NCBI GenBank assembly: GCA_032464575.1
Contig: JAWDKM010000001.1
Coordinates: 372,001-436,000, forward strand
DNA: 64,000 nucleotides
Direction: 5' to 3'
Source of the DNA: Pontivivens sp032464575
GTDB lineage: Bacteria; Pseudomonadota; Alphaproteobacteria; Rhodobacterales; Rhodobacteraceae
Of the stretch, positions 1 to 8,651 are shown piece by piece. Below the pieces are notes generated by a model, which was given only the letters and a program-made list of their open reading frames with translations, had not been told where the DNA came from and ran no database searches. The first letter of the stretch is position 1. Each line of letters opens with the position of its first letter. The translations under genes were made by a program, and so were the position numbers.

Positions 1-769
1 CCACCGCGCTGACGACCTCGACGGCGGGCGGGCGGCAGTGGACGGCGCCATCGGACCAGACGCCGACATTGCCCTCCGCACCGAGGGCCATGACGAGGTG
101 GTTCGCCACACCGGCCCGCAGAAGGACCCGGCCGAAGAGCGCAAGTGCCTCGGGCCTGTCGAAGGGACGGCCGGCCAGCTCCTCGGCTTCCGCCCGGTCC
201 ATGCGCAGCAGGTCCACGGGACCGCCGGGCATGCCTGCGGCAGCGGCGGTCAGCGCGGGGCCCGAGGTGTCGAGCAGGAAGCGGCCGCCCTGCCCGCGCG
301 CCAGCGCGCCGATGCGGCCCTGCACCTCCGCCCCCACGCCCGGCGGCAGACTGCCCGACAGAACCACGAGCGCGCCGGAGGGGATTGCGGCCTCCAGCGC
401 CTCGAGCATCGCGGCGACATCGCTTTCCGACCACACGGGACCCGCCATGACGAAGCGGTATTGCTGGCCGCTTTCCGCTTCCGTCACCGCGAAGGACTGG
501 CGCGTAAGCCCCGGACCGGCGAAGCGGGCGACGTCAATCCCCTCCCCCTCCAGCATCGCGGCGGCGAGATCGCCGGTGACGCCCGCGAGGGCCGCAAAGG
601 CCGTCGAGGAGCCGCCAAGCCGCGCCACCGCCCGGCTGACGTTGATCCCGCCCCCGCCGGGGTCGAGCCTCTCGCCGGCGCAGCGCAGTTTCAGATGCGG
701 GGCGACCAGCGGCGTGGAGGCGGACACGTCCAGCGTCGGGTTCAGGGTGACGGTCAGGATCTCGCGCAT
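1..769 (-). CDS. PfkB-family sugar (phosphate) kinase, 3' end outside window
   Basis: Reading leftwards from ATG at 769 (GAGGAG just upstream), 256 codons are open to the window edge. The protein begins MREILTVTLNPTLD and carries the PfkB N-terminal signature (DPGGGGINVSRAVARLGG), typical of 1-phosphofructokinase/tagatose-6-phosphate kinase-type enzymes that phosphorylate sugar phosphates with ATP. The mid-protein VVLSGSLPPG motif is present. The C-terminal GAGDS catalytic-Asp motif, expected right after the last visible residues (EVVSAV), would lie just outside the window. Family members are about 310 residues, so about 50 are missing. The exact sugar substrate cannot be decided. It is the last gene of a leftward run with the acetyltransferase and aldo/keto reductase upstream. 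Confidence 0.85.
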   Translation of the reverse strand, partial: MREILTVTLNPTLDVSASTPLVAPHLKLRCAGERLDPGGGGINVSRAVARLGGSSTAFAALAGVTGDLAAAMLEGEGIDVARFAGPGLTRQSFAVTEAESGQQYRFVMAGPVWSESDVAAMLEALEAAIPSGALVVLSGSLPPGVGAEVQGRIGALARGQGGRFLLDTSGPALTAAAAGMPGGPVDLLRMDRAEAEELAGRPFDRPEALALFGRVLLRAGVANHLVMALGAEGNVGVWSDGAVHCRPPAVEVVSAV

Positions 770-796
770 CTTCTCCTCCGGTTGGCGCGGCTCCGG

Positions 797-1264
797 TCAC
801 ACCGGACCGGACACGACGACTTGGATCGGCTCCAGCCCGGCCCGCGCCATCAGCCTCGCCGATGCCGCGTTGAACGTGAAGTGGACGGCGCGCAGCTCGG
901 TCACGCCGGCCTCGCGAAGGCGGGCCCGCAGCGCGTCGATCATGGCCAGGGCCAAGCCCTGCCGGCGCGCCTGCTCCGCGACCGCCACATGATGGATCAT
1001 GGCGTAGCGGTAGGCGGCATGGATCGGCCCTGCCTCCCGCGTGACGAGCTCATGGAGCAGGTAGCCGACCGCCTCACCGTCCCGTTCGGCGATGAGGGCG
1101 GCCTGCTCGGGCTTGTCCAGTGCGTCCGCGAACCACTCTTCCATCACCTTGGGTACGCCGAGCGGGCTGAACCACTGCGGATGCGTGGCGGCATGAAGCG
1201 CCTGAACGTCCCGATTGAGCGCGGCGAGGACCGCAGCATCCTCCCCCGTCGCGATCCGGATCAA
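797..1264 (-). CDS. GNAT-family N-acetyltransferase
   Basis: A 155-residue protein with the GNAT fold. Motif A is visible as HHVAVAEQARRQGLALAMID (around residues 90-110), where the Q-x-x-R-x-G-x segment binds acetyl-CoA pyrophosphate. The C-terminal FTFNAASARLMARAGLEP matches motif B. The substrate is unknown. The only start that keeps the N-terminal strand is TTG at 1264, overlapping the TGA of the upstream aldo/keto reductase (TTGA). This implies translational coupling. No clear Shine-Dalgarno is seen and the next in-frame ATG would delete the N-terminal third. Confidence 0.8.
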   Translation of the reverse strand: MIRIATGEDAAVLAALNRDVQALHAATHPQWFSPLGVPKVMEEWFADALDKPEQAALIAERDGEAVGYLLHELVTREAGPIHAAYRYAMIHHVAVAEQARRQGLALAMIDALRARLREAGVTELRAVHFTFNAASARLMARAGLEPIQVVVSGPV

Positions 1265-2307
1265 TAGGGGATCGGATAGCGGCGGTGGAGCGCGCCGATC
1301 CCCTCCATTACCTCCTCGCTCAGCTCCGTATCGGCCGCGTCGAGGCAGGTGTCGAGCTGCTCCGGCGAGGTCGCCCCGATGATCACCGACGCCATGAAAG
1401 GCCGTGTCAGGCAGAAGGCGAGCGCCATGGTCGCCGGGTCGAGCCCGTGGTCGCGGGCGAGCTTCGCATAGGCGTCGGCCGCCTCCAGCGAGACCGGATT
1501 GACCCTCCCGCCCAGCTCCGGCGAGGCCACGTCGCGGCGCGAGCCGGGTACGATCGCATCGCCCGAATACTTGCCGGTCAGCAGGCCCGCGGCCAGCGAC
1601 GAATAGGCCAGCAGTCCGATCCGCTCGTGATGGCCCAGCTCCGCAAGGTCGAGGTCGTGGTGCCGGTACATGAGCGAGTACTCGTTCTGGACCGAGACGA
1701 TGCGCGGGAACCCCTCGGCCTCGGCGATCTCCAGCATCTTCATCATGCCCCAGGACGTGTCGTTGGAGACGCCGATATGCCGGATGCGGCCGCGCTCCAC
1801 CTCCCGCGCCAGAGCCTCCAGCGTGCGCCTGAGGTCATCCACCGTCTCCCGCCGCGGCTGATCCGAAGGGTCGTAGTCCCACTGCTTGCGGAAGTGGAAA
1901 TGACCCCGGTTCGGCCAGTGAAGCTGGTAGAGGTCGATGGTCTCGACGTTGAGCCGCTTCAGCGAGCCGTCGAGCGCGGTCCCGATGATTTCCGGCGCAA
2001 TCGGGCCGCCGTCGCGGATGAAGCCGAAATTGTTCCCCACGACCTTGGTGGCGAGGATCATGCCATCCGCGTTGCCGCGCTTCTTCACCCACGTCCCGAT
2101 GATCTCCTCGGTCCGCCCGCAGGTCTCCGCACTGAGCGGGGTCGTGGGATACATCTCGGCCGTGTCGATGAAGTTCACGCCGCGCTCCAGCGCGCGGTCG
2201 ATCTGGGCGTGGCCCTCGGCCTCGTCGTTCTGGGTGCCCCAGGTCATGGAGCCGAGGCAGATCTCGCTCACCTCGAGGTCCGAGGTGCCCAGAAGTCGCT
2301 TTTTCAT
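1261..2307 (-). CDS. Aldo/keto reductase, Tas-like
   Basis: A 348-residue NADP(H)-dependent aldo/keto reductase, close in length to E. coli Tas (346). Family features seen: N-terminal MKKRLLGTSDLEVSEICLGS, the catalytic Asp/Tyr region NFIDTAEMYP, the LYQLHWPNRG segment and the nucleotide-binding end ASVIIGATSPEQL. ATG 2307 was chosen over longer in-frame starts because it matches the family N-terminus, has GGAA about 9 nt upstream and avoids overlap with the upstream epimerase (stop at 2312). The substrate is unknown; Tas itself is linked to prototrophic growth on starvation. It probably shares a transcript with the epimerase. Confidence 0.88.
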   Translation of the reverse strand: MKKRLLGTSDLEVSEICLGSMTWGTQNDEAEGHAQIDRALERGVNFIDTAEMYPTTPLSAETCGRTEEIIGTWVKKRGNADGMILATKVVGNNFGFIRDGGPIAPEIIGTALDGSLKRLNVETIDLYQLHWPNRGHFHFRKQWDYDPSDQPRRETVDDLRRTLEALAREVERGRIRHIGVSNDTSWGMMKMLEIAEAEGFPRIVSVQNEYSLMYRHHDLDLAELGHHERIGLLAYSSLAAGLLTGKYSGDAIVPGSRRDVASPELGGRVNPVSLEAADAYAKLARDHGLDPATMALAFCLTRPFMASVIIGATSPEQLDTCLDAADTELSEEVMEGIGALHRRYPIPY

Positions 2308-2311
2308 GATG

Positions 2312-3214
2312 TCATTCCCGTGCGGTGTCGGGTTCGACATAGCGGCGCCAGTCGTGCTCTTCAACGAAGCCGAGCATCCGCCGGGCCTTGCGATTGGAGT
2401 AGAGCGCCTCGAACTCGCCCACGGGGTCGAGCGGCACGCCGGGAAAGTACCTCTCCGCCAGTTCCCGCGCCGGGCGGTCGACGGAATTGGTGTCGTTGGC
2501 GGCGTTGAAGATCTGGAAGCCGAGCCCGTCCGTCTCTAGGCACCCGTGCACGATCTGGCCGAGATCCCGGGCATCGACGTAGTTGAAGATGTTGCGCTTG
2601 CGGACCTTCGGATCGGCGAAGAAGCCGGGAAAGAGCCCGTACTCGTGCGGCTCTATCACGTTGCCGATGCGCAGGGCGTAGATGTCCGCGGCGGAACGGG
2701 CCTGGAAACTGCGCGCCGTGACCTCGTTCACGACCTTCGACATGGCGTAGCTGTCCTCGGGCACGACCTCCGTCTCCTCGGTCACCGGCAGGCGCGCGGG
2801 CGGGCGGTCGCCCATGGCGAAACAGGTGCCGTAGACGGTTTCGGACGATGCGATGACGATCTTGCGGATGCCGAGCTTCACCGCCGCCTCGATCACGTTG
2901 TAGGTGCCGATGGTGTTGACGCGGAAGGTCTCCGCATCCGTACGCAGCAGGATGCGCGGGACCGCGGCGAAGTGGACCACCGCGTCGAAGGCGTGCGGAC
3001 GCCCCTGTTCCAGCTCGCCGAGATTGCCGTGCTGGGTGAGCGCCGCGAAGACCTGCCCGCTGTCGGTCACGTCGCCATGGAGGTCGTCGACGCCCTCCAT
3101 GCCCAGCGGCACGAGGTCGACGTTGACCACATGATGGCCTGCATCCCGCAGCCACGGCACCACGTGCCGCCCCGCCTTGCCCGATCCACCGGTGAACAGA
3201 ACCCGCTTGCCCAT
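2312..3214 (-). CDS. NAD-dependent epimerase/dehydratase family protein (extended SDR)
   Basis: A 300-residue extended short-chain dehydrogenase. The Rossmann motif VLFTGGSGKAGRHV (residues 4-17) binds NAD(P). The active site shows Ser-x(n)-Tyr-x3-Lys as VIASSETVYG and EDSYAMSKVVNE. The ATG at 3214 has GGGGAGG 5 nt upstream, so it is preferred to the GTG/ATG eight codons earlier. The substrate is probably a nucleotide sugar or similar hydroxy compound but cannot be told. It lies 4 nt upstream of the aldo/keto reductase start, suggesting an operon. Confidence 0.85.
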   Translation of the reverse strand: MGKRVLFTGGSGKAGRHVVPWLRDAGHHVVNVDLVPLGMEGVDDLHGDVTDSGQVFAALTQHGNLGELEQGRPHAFDAVVHFAAVPRILLRTDAETFRVNTIGTYNVIEAAVKLGIRKIVIASSETVYGTCFAMGDRPPARLPVTEETEVVPEDSYAMSKVVNEVTARSFQARSAADIYALRIGNVIEPHEYGLFPGFFADPKVRKRNIFNYVDARDLGQIVHGCLETDGLGFQIFNAANDTNSVDRPARELAERYFPGVPLDPVGEFEALYSNRKARRMLGFVEEHDWRRYVEPDTARE

Positions 3215-3251
3215 CGCATCCTCCCCTTCTGGGGGCACGATAGGGTGCTGC

Positions 3252-3575
3252 TCAGTCGAAGTAAGGGGTCATCTGCGCGATCACGACCGCATTCTCGTCG
3301 AGCGCCCTCTGCATGAGCGCCCGCTCCTCCGAGCCGATCTCGAGCCCCTCGGCCACCCGGTCCTCCGCGGTGCCGTAGCCCGTGACATCGAGCGGTGCGA
3401 GCCCGGCCTGCTTGAGGATCGCCACGGCCTCGCGCACCGCTTCCGCCTCGTCCACGCCGGAGGAATAGAGCATGAGTGCCCCGCCGGTCGCCTTTTCGGG
3501 CAGGTCATCCCCCTCCGACCGCCCGACCTCGACGAGAAGTGTGTAGACCTGCTGCTGGCGCGCACTCTTGCCCAT
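3252..3575 (-). CDS. Small conserved hypothetical protein downstream of dapD
   Basis: A 107-residue acidic soluble protein beginning MGKSARQQQVYTLLVEVGRS and ending QMTPYFD. No signal peptide or membrane segment is seen. I do not recognise a catalytic motif. It starts 23 bp after the dapD stop in the same direction, so it is probably cotranscribed with dapD, but no function in lysine synthesis can be inferred from the sequence. The ATG at 3575 is the only plausible start; the long open frame further upstream is the antisense/other-frame shadow of dapD. Confidence 0.65.
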   Translation of the reverse strand: MGKSARQQQVYTLLVEVGRSEGDDLPEKATGGALMLYSSGVDEAEAVREAVAILKQAGLAPLDVTGYGTAEDRVAEGLEIGSEERALMQRALDENAVVIAQMTPYFD

Positions 3576-3598
3576 CACTCTCTCCAAATACGCAAGTG

Positions 3599-4420
3599 TT
3601 AGTCGCGCAACAGCTCGTTGACGCCGGTCTTGGAGCGGGTCTTCTCGTCGACCCGCTTCACGATTACCGCGCAGTAGAGGTGGACGCCGTTCCTGGAGGG
3701 CATGGAGCCCGAGACCACCACCGAATAGGGCGGCACCTCGCCGTACATGACCTCGCCGCGCTCGCGGTCCACGATCTTGGTGGATTGGCCAATATAGACG
3801 CCCATGCCCAGCACCGAGCCCTCGCGGACCACGACGCCCTCGACCACCTCGGAGCGGGCGCCGATGAAGCAGTTGTCCTCGATGATCGTGGGGCCGGCCT
3901 GCATCGGCTCCAGCACGCCGCCGATGCCGACGCCGCCCGACAGGTGCACGTTCCTGCCGATCTGCGCGCAGGAGCCGACCGTGGCCCAGGTATCGACCAT
4001 CGTGCCCTCGTCCACATAGGCGCCGAGGTTGACGAAGGAGGGCATCAGCACCACGCCCTTCCCGATGAAGGCCGAGCGGCGCACCACGCAGTTTGGCACG
4101 GCACGAAAACCCGCGTCGCGCCACTGGTTGTCGCCCCAGCCCTCGAATTTCGAAGGGACCTTGTCCCACCAGCTCGCCTGCCCCGGCCCGCCCGGCACGA
4201 CCTCCATGTCGTTGAGCCGGAAGGAGAGCAGCACCGCCTTCTTCGCCCACTGGTTCACGTGCCAACCGCCGTCGCGAGGTTCGGCCACCCGCAGGTTCCC
4301 GCTGTCGAGCGCCGCGAGCGTCGCGTCCACCGCCTCGCGCACCTCGCCGCCGGTGGTGGGGGAGATCGTGTCCCGGCTTTCCCAGGCGGTTTCGATGGCG
4401 CGTTCCAGGTCGGCGGTCAT
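3599..4420 (-). CDS. dapD: 2,3,4,5-tetrahydropyridine-2,6-dicarboxylate N-succinyltransferase
   Basis: DapD transfers succinyl from succinyl-CoA to tetrahydrodipicolinate in the succinylase branch of lysine and meso-diaminopimelate synthesis (cytoplasm). The 273-residue length is typical. The protein shows an alpha-helical N-domain, then a left-handed parallel beta-helix of hexapeptide repeats from about residue 105 to 225 (VVRRSAFIGKGVVLMPSFVN, TWATVGSCAQIGRNVHLSGG). The conserved GVGIGGVLEP and the C-terminal SRNGVHLYCAVIVKRVD are also present. ATG 4420. A small hypothetical gene follows. Confidence 0.97.
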   Translation of the reverse strand: MTADLERAIETAWESRDTISPTTGGEVREAVDATLAALDSGNLRVAEPRDGGWHVNQWAKKAVLLSFRLNDMEVVPGGPGQASWWDKVPSKFEGWGDNQWRDAGFRAVPNCVVRRSAFIGKGVVLMPSFVNLGAYVDEGTMVDTWATVGSCAQIGRNVHLSGGVGIGGVLEPMQAGPTIIEDNCFIGARSEVVEGVVVREGSVLGMGVYIGQSTKIVDRERGEVMYGEVPPYSVVVSGSMPSRNGVHLYCAVIVKRVDEKTRSKTGVNELLRD

Positions 4421-4487
4421 GGCGGATCTCCCGTTGCGAGTTTGCGTGGGGCTCTACACGGCCCCGCCCCTCGGCGCAATCGCACCC

Positions 4488-4515
4488 GCTTTCGGCTTCG
4501 TCCAAATATCCGGGG
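4488..4515 (+). repeat. Copy 1 of a short intergenic motif (GCTTTCGG-N2-TCG-Y-CCARATATCC)
   Basis: Between dapD and the next gene. It reads GCTTTCGGCTTCGTCCAA followed by ATATCCGGGG on the plus strand. Near-identical motifs occur at 10303-10329 and, more loosely, at 7680-7708, all intergenic and all in this orientation irrespective of gene direction. Function unknown; possibly part of a terminator or promoter remnant. Confidence 0.45.
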
Positions 4516-4522
4516 CGCGACG

Positions 4523-5398
4523 CTACTCGGGCAGGATGTACTCTGTCAGGAGCGTTCGCTGGAGGATGGAGAAGTTGTCGTCCGAGATCAGGGTCATGCG
4601 CAGCCGCCCCGCCGGATCGCGCCACACGTCGATACCTTCCGCATTGTCGACCGAACCGGTGGGCGGCAGTGCAATCCGCTCATCCTCCAGCCCCTCCCCG
4701 ATCAGGAAGCTGCGCACCCGCACGCTGAGGCCGAGCAGCCCGACGCTGCGCTCCAGCACGTAGAAGCGGCCATCGGGGCCCAGGTCGGCACCGGTGACGA
4801 GGAACCCGCCGCGCCGCGGCACCTGAAGGTTCGTGTCCCACCCCGCTGCCGTGAGGCGGTAGACCGGAAAGGGCCGGTCCAGCTCGCCGGAGCGTTCGGG
4901 GATGGCATAGAGCGTGCCGTCAGGCCCGCTGGCGAGCGCCTCGAGGCCCGAGTTCTCCTGCAGGCCGGCGAAGGCGTCGGGCGGCTCCACCGTTTCGGGC
5001 CGCGCTGCGCGCTCGGCGTAGAAGTCGATGCGGTGCTCGCGTTCGAAGGCGACGTAGAAGCCACCGCCGGGTGCGGGCGCAAGCCCCTCCGCATCGCGGT
5101 TGCGCCCGCGCAGGCGGCGGCCGTCGGGGGCTCTCAGCCACCCCTCCTCGGCCATCTCCACCGCCGTCGGATGGCCGTCCGCGTCCCGCATCACGGTTCC
5201 GAGAAACACCCGCCCCCGGTCCCCGACCGCGATCAGTTCACGGCCGTCGGACGAGAGCATCAGGCCGGACAGGCCGCCGAAGCGCTCGAACTCCTCGGTC
5301 CAGACGAGCTGTGCGACCTTCCGCGGCGCATCGGCGCCCACGCCCGCCGGCGCGCAGGCGCTGGCCAGCGCGATCATGACCAGGGTCCGCAGCTTCAT
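4523..5398 (-). CDS. Esterase-like activity of phytase family protein (exported)
   Basis: A 291-residue protein. The first ~20 residues (MKLRTLVMIALASACAPAG) form an export signal; the cysteine after ALASA gives only a weak lipobox. The rest is a beta-propeller-like domain of the esterase-like phytase family, with FGGLSGLMLSSDGRELIAVGDRG near the N-terminus and repeated DAEGLAPAPGGGFYVAFE and NAEGIDVW segments. The substrate is unknown. ATG 5398 overlaps the stop of mepA by 4 bp (ATGA), so both are translated from one message; this start is chosen over an upstream in-frame one because of that overlap and the signal peptide. Confidence 0.8.
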   Translation of the reverse strand: MKLRTLVMIALASACAPAGVGADAPRKVAQLVWTEEFERFGGLSGLMLSSDGRELIAVGDRGRVFLGTVMRDADGHPTAVEMAEEGWLRAPDGRRLRGRNRDAEGLAPAPGGGFYVAFEREHRIDFYAERAARPETVEPPDAFAGLQENSGLEALASGPDGTLYAIPERSGELDRPFPVYRLTAAGWDTNLQVPRRGGFLVTGADLGPDGRFYVLERSVGLLGLSVRVRSFLIGEGLEDERIALPPTGSVDNAEGIDVWRDPAGRLRMTLISDDNFSILQRTLLTEYILPE

Positions 5399-6249
5399 TG
5401 CGCGGTCAGCACCTGCGCACACTGCGCCGGAAGGTCGGAGAGGGTGAGGTCCGGGCGCGGCTCCGGCGGGGGCGCGTCGGGATCGGGGATCAGCGCCTCG
5501 TCGGAGGTCCACCAGGCCAGCGTCTCGTCACAGCCGGTGCCCGCGGGGATCGCCGCCTGCTCCTCGCAGGAGGTGGCGCCCTCCGGGCAGTTGAGGCGGA
5601 CATGGAAGTGGAAGTTGTGGCCCCACCACGGCCGGACCTTGCGCAGCCAGCTCCGGTCGCCGGTGGCCGCGCGGCACATCTCCTGCTTCACCGCCGCCGC
5701 GACGAAGATGCGGGCGACCGCCGGATCCTCGGCCGCGGCGCGCAGGACGGCCATGTGGCCGGGCGTCCAGTTGCCGTTGACGTTGCGCTGGTCCTCGGTC
5801 CGCACGGAGATCGAGCTCAGTTCCTCCCGCTCCTGCACCGTCAGGTCGAGCCGGTCCGGCGGCAGCATCCAGATATCGGCGTCGAGCCCCGACTGGTGGC
5901 TCGCATGGCCCGTCAGCATCGGCCCGCCGCGCGGCTGGGAGATGTCCCCGATATAGAGCCCGTTCCACCCCGCCTCCGTCACCGCGGCGCGGCTCAGCCG
6001 CTCGAGGAAGGCGATGGTGTCCGGATGGCCCCAGTTGCGGTTGCGGCTCAGGCGCATGGCCTGCCAGGTGGGCCCGGTCTCCGGCATCTCCACCGCGCCG
6101 GCCACACAGCCGCGGGAATAGGAACCGATGGGTTCCGGCGCCTGGGGCGAGGGCACCGGCATGGCACCGAAGAGCTGTTTCGCCGCTTGCGGCGCGGCGG
6201 GCAAGGCGGTGAGCGCGGCGCATACGGCAAGCGCGAATACTCTACGCAC
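5395..6249 (-). CDS. mepA: Penicillin-insensitive murein endopeptidase
   Basis: MepA is a periplasmic metallopeptidase (LAS family) cleaving D-Ala-meso-DAP cross-links of peptidoglycan. The 284-residue protein has a signal peptide (MRRVFALAVCAALTALPAAPQA). Zinc-ligand motifs are visible: HASHQSGLDADIW (His and Asp, around residues 115-127) and WWGHNFHFHVR (His-x-His, around 207-217). The conserved NWGHPDTIAF, GDISQPRGG and cysteine-rich tail fit the family. The start is GTG at 6249, overlapping the upstream permease stop by 8 bp. It forms a leftward operon with the permease and the phytase-like gene. Confidence 0.93.
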   Translation of the reverse strand: MRRVFALAVCAALTALPAAPQAAKQLFGAMPVPSPQAPEPIGSYSRGCVAGAVEMPETGPTWQAMRLSRNRNWGHPDTIAFLERLSRAAVTEAGWNGLYIGDISQPRGGPMLTGHASHQSGLDADIWMLPPDRLDLTVQEREELSSISVRTEDQRNVNGNWTPGHMAVLRAAAEDPAVARIFVAAAVKQEMCRAATGDRSWLRKVRPWWGHNFHFHVRLNCPEGATSCEEQAAIPAGTGCDETLAWWTSDEALIPDPDAPPPEPRPDLTLSDLPAQCAQVLTAQ

Positions 6250-7597
6250 GATCAGAATCTCCCTGGGGTTTCACGAAGACTAACAGCAGCGCCCCGCCGA
6301 GGAACAGGGCCACCACGGGCGTGACGCCGAGACGTTGCGAGCCGGTGAGGTCCGTCACCAGCCCGATCAGCAGGAAGCCGACGAAGGCCGTGGCCTTTCC
6401 CGCGAGACCGTAGAGGCCGAAGGCCCGCGTCATCTCCCGCGCGGCACCGGCCTGGCGCACCATCAGCGAGCGCGAGGCGGCAGAGAGCGCGCCGCCCGCG
6501 GCACCGATGGCCGCCCCGAGCGCGAAGAACAGCGTGACGGGCAGCATCGAGCCCTCCTCCAGCGGGATGCCCAGCACCGAACGCTCGGTCATCAGGAGCA
6601 GGCCCGCGGACAGCGTGGCCAACGACAGTACGCAGAACATCACCACCGGCTTCGGCCCCAGTCGGTCGTCGAGCCAGCCGCCGACCAGCGCCCCCGCCGT
6701 GCCGGTGACCGCCCCGAGGATCCCGAAGATGCCGAGTTGCACGATGCTGACCCCCAGCACCCCCACCGCATAGATGCCGGCGAAGGCATAGAGCGCGGCC
6801 AGTCCGTCGCGATAAAGCATCGACGAGAGCAGGAACCGCAGCAGCGACGGCCGCGAGGGCAACCGCCTCAATGTCCGCCCGAGGGCCGCAAGCCCCTCCC
6901 GCGCCGACGCGCCCGGCGCGCGACGGCCCGCATCGGGCGTCAGCAGGAAAAGCGGCAGGATGAACACCGCATACCAGATGGCCGAGACCGGACCGGACGC
7001 CCGGCTCCCCTCCCCGGTCGCCGGATCGAGGCCCAGGATCGGCTCCGCCCCGAGCTGCGTGAGCCCGCTCTCCGGATCCGCCACCATGAAGCCGAGGACC
7101 AGCACCAGGCTCAGCAGTCCGCCGACATAGCCCATCGCCCAGCCGCCGCCGGAGATCCGCCCGATCCGCTCCGGCGGGCCGAGATCGGGCAACATCGCGT
7201 TGAGGAAGATAAAGGCGAGCTCCGTCGTCACCAGCGCCACGGCGAAGGCCGCGAAGATCACGAAGGGCGCCTCCATGTCGGGCACCGCGAACCAGAGTGC
7301 CGCGACGGCCGCGACATGGATCAGGGAGAGCCCCGCGATCCACGGCTTGCGCGGCCCGGACACATCGGCCATCGCCCCCAGCACGGGCGCCAGCACCGCG
7401 ATCGCGATCCCGGCCAGCGCGGTCATGTAGCCCCAGGCCGCCTGGCCCGCGTCACCGCCACCGAGGCCGTACTCCACGAACCACGGCGCGAAGACGAAGG
7501 TGACGCAGAGCGTGTGGAACGGCTGCCCGGCCCAGTCCGCGAACATCCAGGCGATCACACCCCTGCGCTCGCCGTGCCGCACCGTCGCCACCGTCAT
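6242..7597 (-). CDS. MFS transporter, UMF1/Atg22-like
   Basis: A 451-residue integral membrane protein with about 12 hydrophobic segments. The N-terminus RRGVIAWMFADWAGQPFHTL matches the WxxYDWANSAY-type start of the UMF1 (Atg22-like) major facilitator family. A central loop (around residues 170-230) separates two six-helix halves, and the second half carries GWLDDRLGPKPV, an MFS A-loop motif (G-x3-D-R-x-G). The substrate is unknown. ATG 7597 has GGAGG about 9 nt upstream, while longer in-frame starts run into basic, non-family sequence. Confidence 0.82.
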   Translation of the reverse strand: MTVATVRHGERRGVIAWMFADWAGQPFHTLCVTFVFAPWFVEYGLGGGDAGQAAWGYMTALAGIAIAVLAPVLGAMADVSGPRKPWIAGLSLIHVAAVAALWFAVPDMEAPFVIFAAFAVALVTTELAFIFLNAMLPDLGPPERIGRISGGGWAMGYVGGLLSLVLVLGFMVADPESGLTQLGAEPILGLDPATGEGSRASGPVSAIWYAVFILPLFLLTPDAGRRAPGASAREGLAALGRTLRRLPSRPSLLRFLLSSMLYRDGLAALYAFAGIYAVGVLGVSIVQLGIFGILGAVTGTAGALVGGWLDDRLGPKPVVMFCVLSLATLSAGLLLMTERSVLGIPLEEGSMLPVTLFFALGAAIGAAGGALSAASRSLMVRQAGAAREMTRAFGLYGLAGKATAFVGFLLIGLVTDLTGSQRLGVTPVVALFLGGALLLVFVKPQGDSDRA

Positions 7598-7679
7598 CCC
7601 GCGCCTCCGTGATCCGTCAAGGCCATCAGGCATGTCCGGCCGCACCAAGGCAAGCCGCTCCCGTCGCGAAAACCGCCCC

Positions 7680-7708
7680 CTTTTCCAGCTTGCCAAAATA
7701 TCCTCGCG
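7680..7708 (+). repeat. Copy 2 (degenerate) of the ATATCC intergenic motif
   Basis: CTTTTCCAGCTTGCCAAA followed by ATATCCTCGCG, in the gap between the thioesterase stop and the permease start. Compare 4488-4515 and 10303-10329. Same plus-strand orientation. Confidence 0.35.
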
Positions 7709-7741
7709 CGGCAGCGCGAAACCGCGTCTACCGCGCGGCCC

Positions 7742-8272
7742 TCAGACCTCCGGCGGCCAGACCCGCTGCGCCTCTGCCTCCGACCAGGCGCCGACCCACG
7801 CCGGCAGGCCCGGGTCCCAGCCGGTGGCGCCCATCTCCTCGAGCACCTCCTCGACCGGGACCATGCGCCGCGCGCCGGTCACCGCGGCGCGGTAGAGGAT
7901 CGAGGCGTGGCAGTCGTCCTCGCGCCACATCGACTGCTGCAGGTAGAAGAACCGTCCGTCATGGCCCATGCAGCGGGTATGCATCTCGTAGCTCTTGAAG
8001 GGCAGGATGCGGCGGCGGTAGCGCACGCTCGCGCCCGCCATGGTCAGGCCCCAGCCCCGCCGCCGAAGCGCCGCGAGCAAACCGGTGCGCTGCGCGGTCG
8101 GAATGCGGCCCAGGTCGAAGATCGTGAGCACCCGGCCGTTGTTCATCTCCCCGAACATGTCGATGTCCCAGGGCCAGCAGACGTGCCGCGACACATGGAC
8201 ACCGTCGAGCGGGAGAGGCTCCTGGCGAGCGGCCCGAGCCGTCTGCCACGCGAGGCGCAGGAACGGATACAT
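7742..8272 (-). CDS. Acyl-CoA thioesterase-like (4HBT hotdog) protein
   Basis: A 176-residue single-hotdog protein. The diagnostic D-x-D-x-F-G-x-M-N-N motif appears as DIDMFGEMNNGRVLTIFDLGR (about residues 38-58), as in 4-hydroxybenzoyl-CoA thioesterase relatives, which hydrolyse acyl-CoA thioesters in the cytoplasm. The natural acyl group is unknown. The ATG at 8272 has GAGGG about 10 nt upstream; longer in-frame starts would overlap the divergent yggT gene. It is divergent from yggT with about 90 bp between starts. Confidence 0.8.
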   Translation of the reverse strand: MYPFLRLAWQTARAARQEPLPLDGVHVSRHVCWPWDIDMFGEMNNGRVLTIFDLGRIPTAQRTGLLAALRRRGWGLTMAGASVRYRRRILPFKSYEMHTRCMGHDGRFFYLQQSMWREDDCHASILYRAAVTGARRMVPVEEVLEEMGATGWDPGLPAWVGAWSEAEAQRVWPPEV

Positions 8273-8363
8273 GGAAAATCCCTCGTTTTTCCGGGCACTC
8301 TTGCAGCTTTCGCGGCATCCGACTACCTCTGACGCCGAGACACCCTCCGGAGAGGCCGCCTTC

Positions 8364-8651
8364 ATGACCTCGATCGCCCTGATCGTCCTGCTCGCCATCG
8401 ACATCGCGTTCTGGATCGTGCTGATCCACATCATCATGAGCTGGCTGATCACGTTCAACGTGCTCAACATGAGCCAGCCGCTGGTCTACCAGATCTGGTC
8501 GGGGCTCAACCGCCTGCTGGAGCCGATCTACGGCCCGATCCGGCGGATGCTGCCGAATACCGGCGGGCTCGACCTCGCCCCGCTGATCTTCATCTTCGCG
8601 CTCTATGCGCTGGAGATCGTGATCCGCAACAATATCCTCGCCTTCGCCTAG
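8364..8651 (+). CDS. YggT family inner-membrane protein
   Basis: 95 residues, two hydrophobic segments (MTSIALIVLLAIDIAFWIVL and APLIFIFALYALEIVI) flanking the family signature NRLLEPIYGPIRRMLP. YggT proteins are small membrane proteins linked to osmotic stress or cell-division/photosystem assembly in various lineages; the role here is unknown. The ATG at 8364 (GGAGAGG upstream) gives the standard ~96-residue length. Confidence 0.92.
   Translation: MTSIALIVLLAIDIAFWIVLIHIIMSWLITFNVLNMSQPLVYQIWSGLNRLLEPIYGPIRRMLPNTGGLDLAPLIFIFALYALEIVIRNNILAFA

Noticed and set aside
38..1267. Long plus-strand open frame of 409 codons
   Set aside because: Shadow of the leftward sugar kinase and acetyltransferase; translation is Arg/His/Gly-rich with no family.
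3476..5956. 826-codon plus-strand open frame
   Set aside because: Antisense to dapD, the phytase-like gene and mepA, all clearly real on the other strand.
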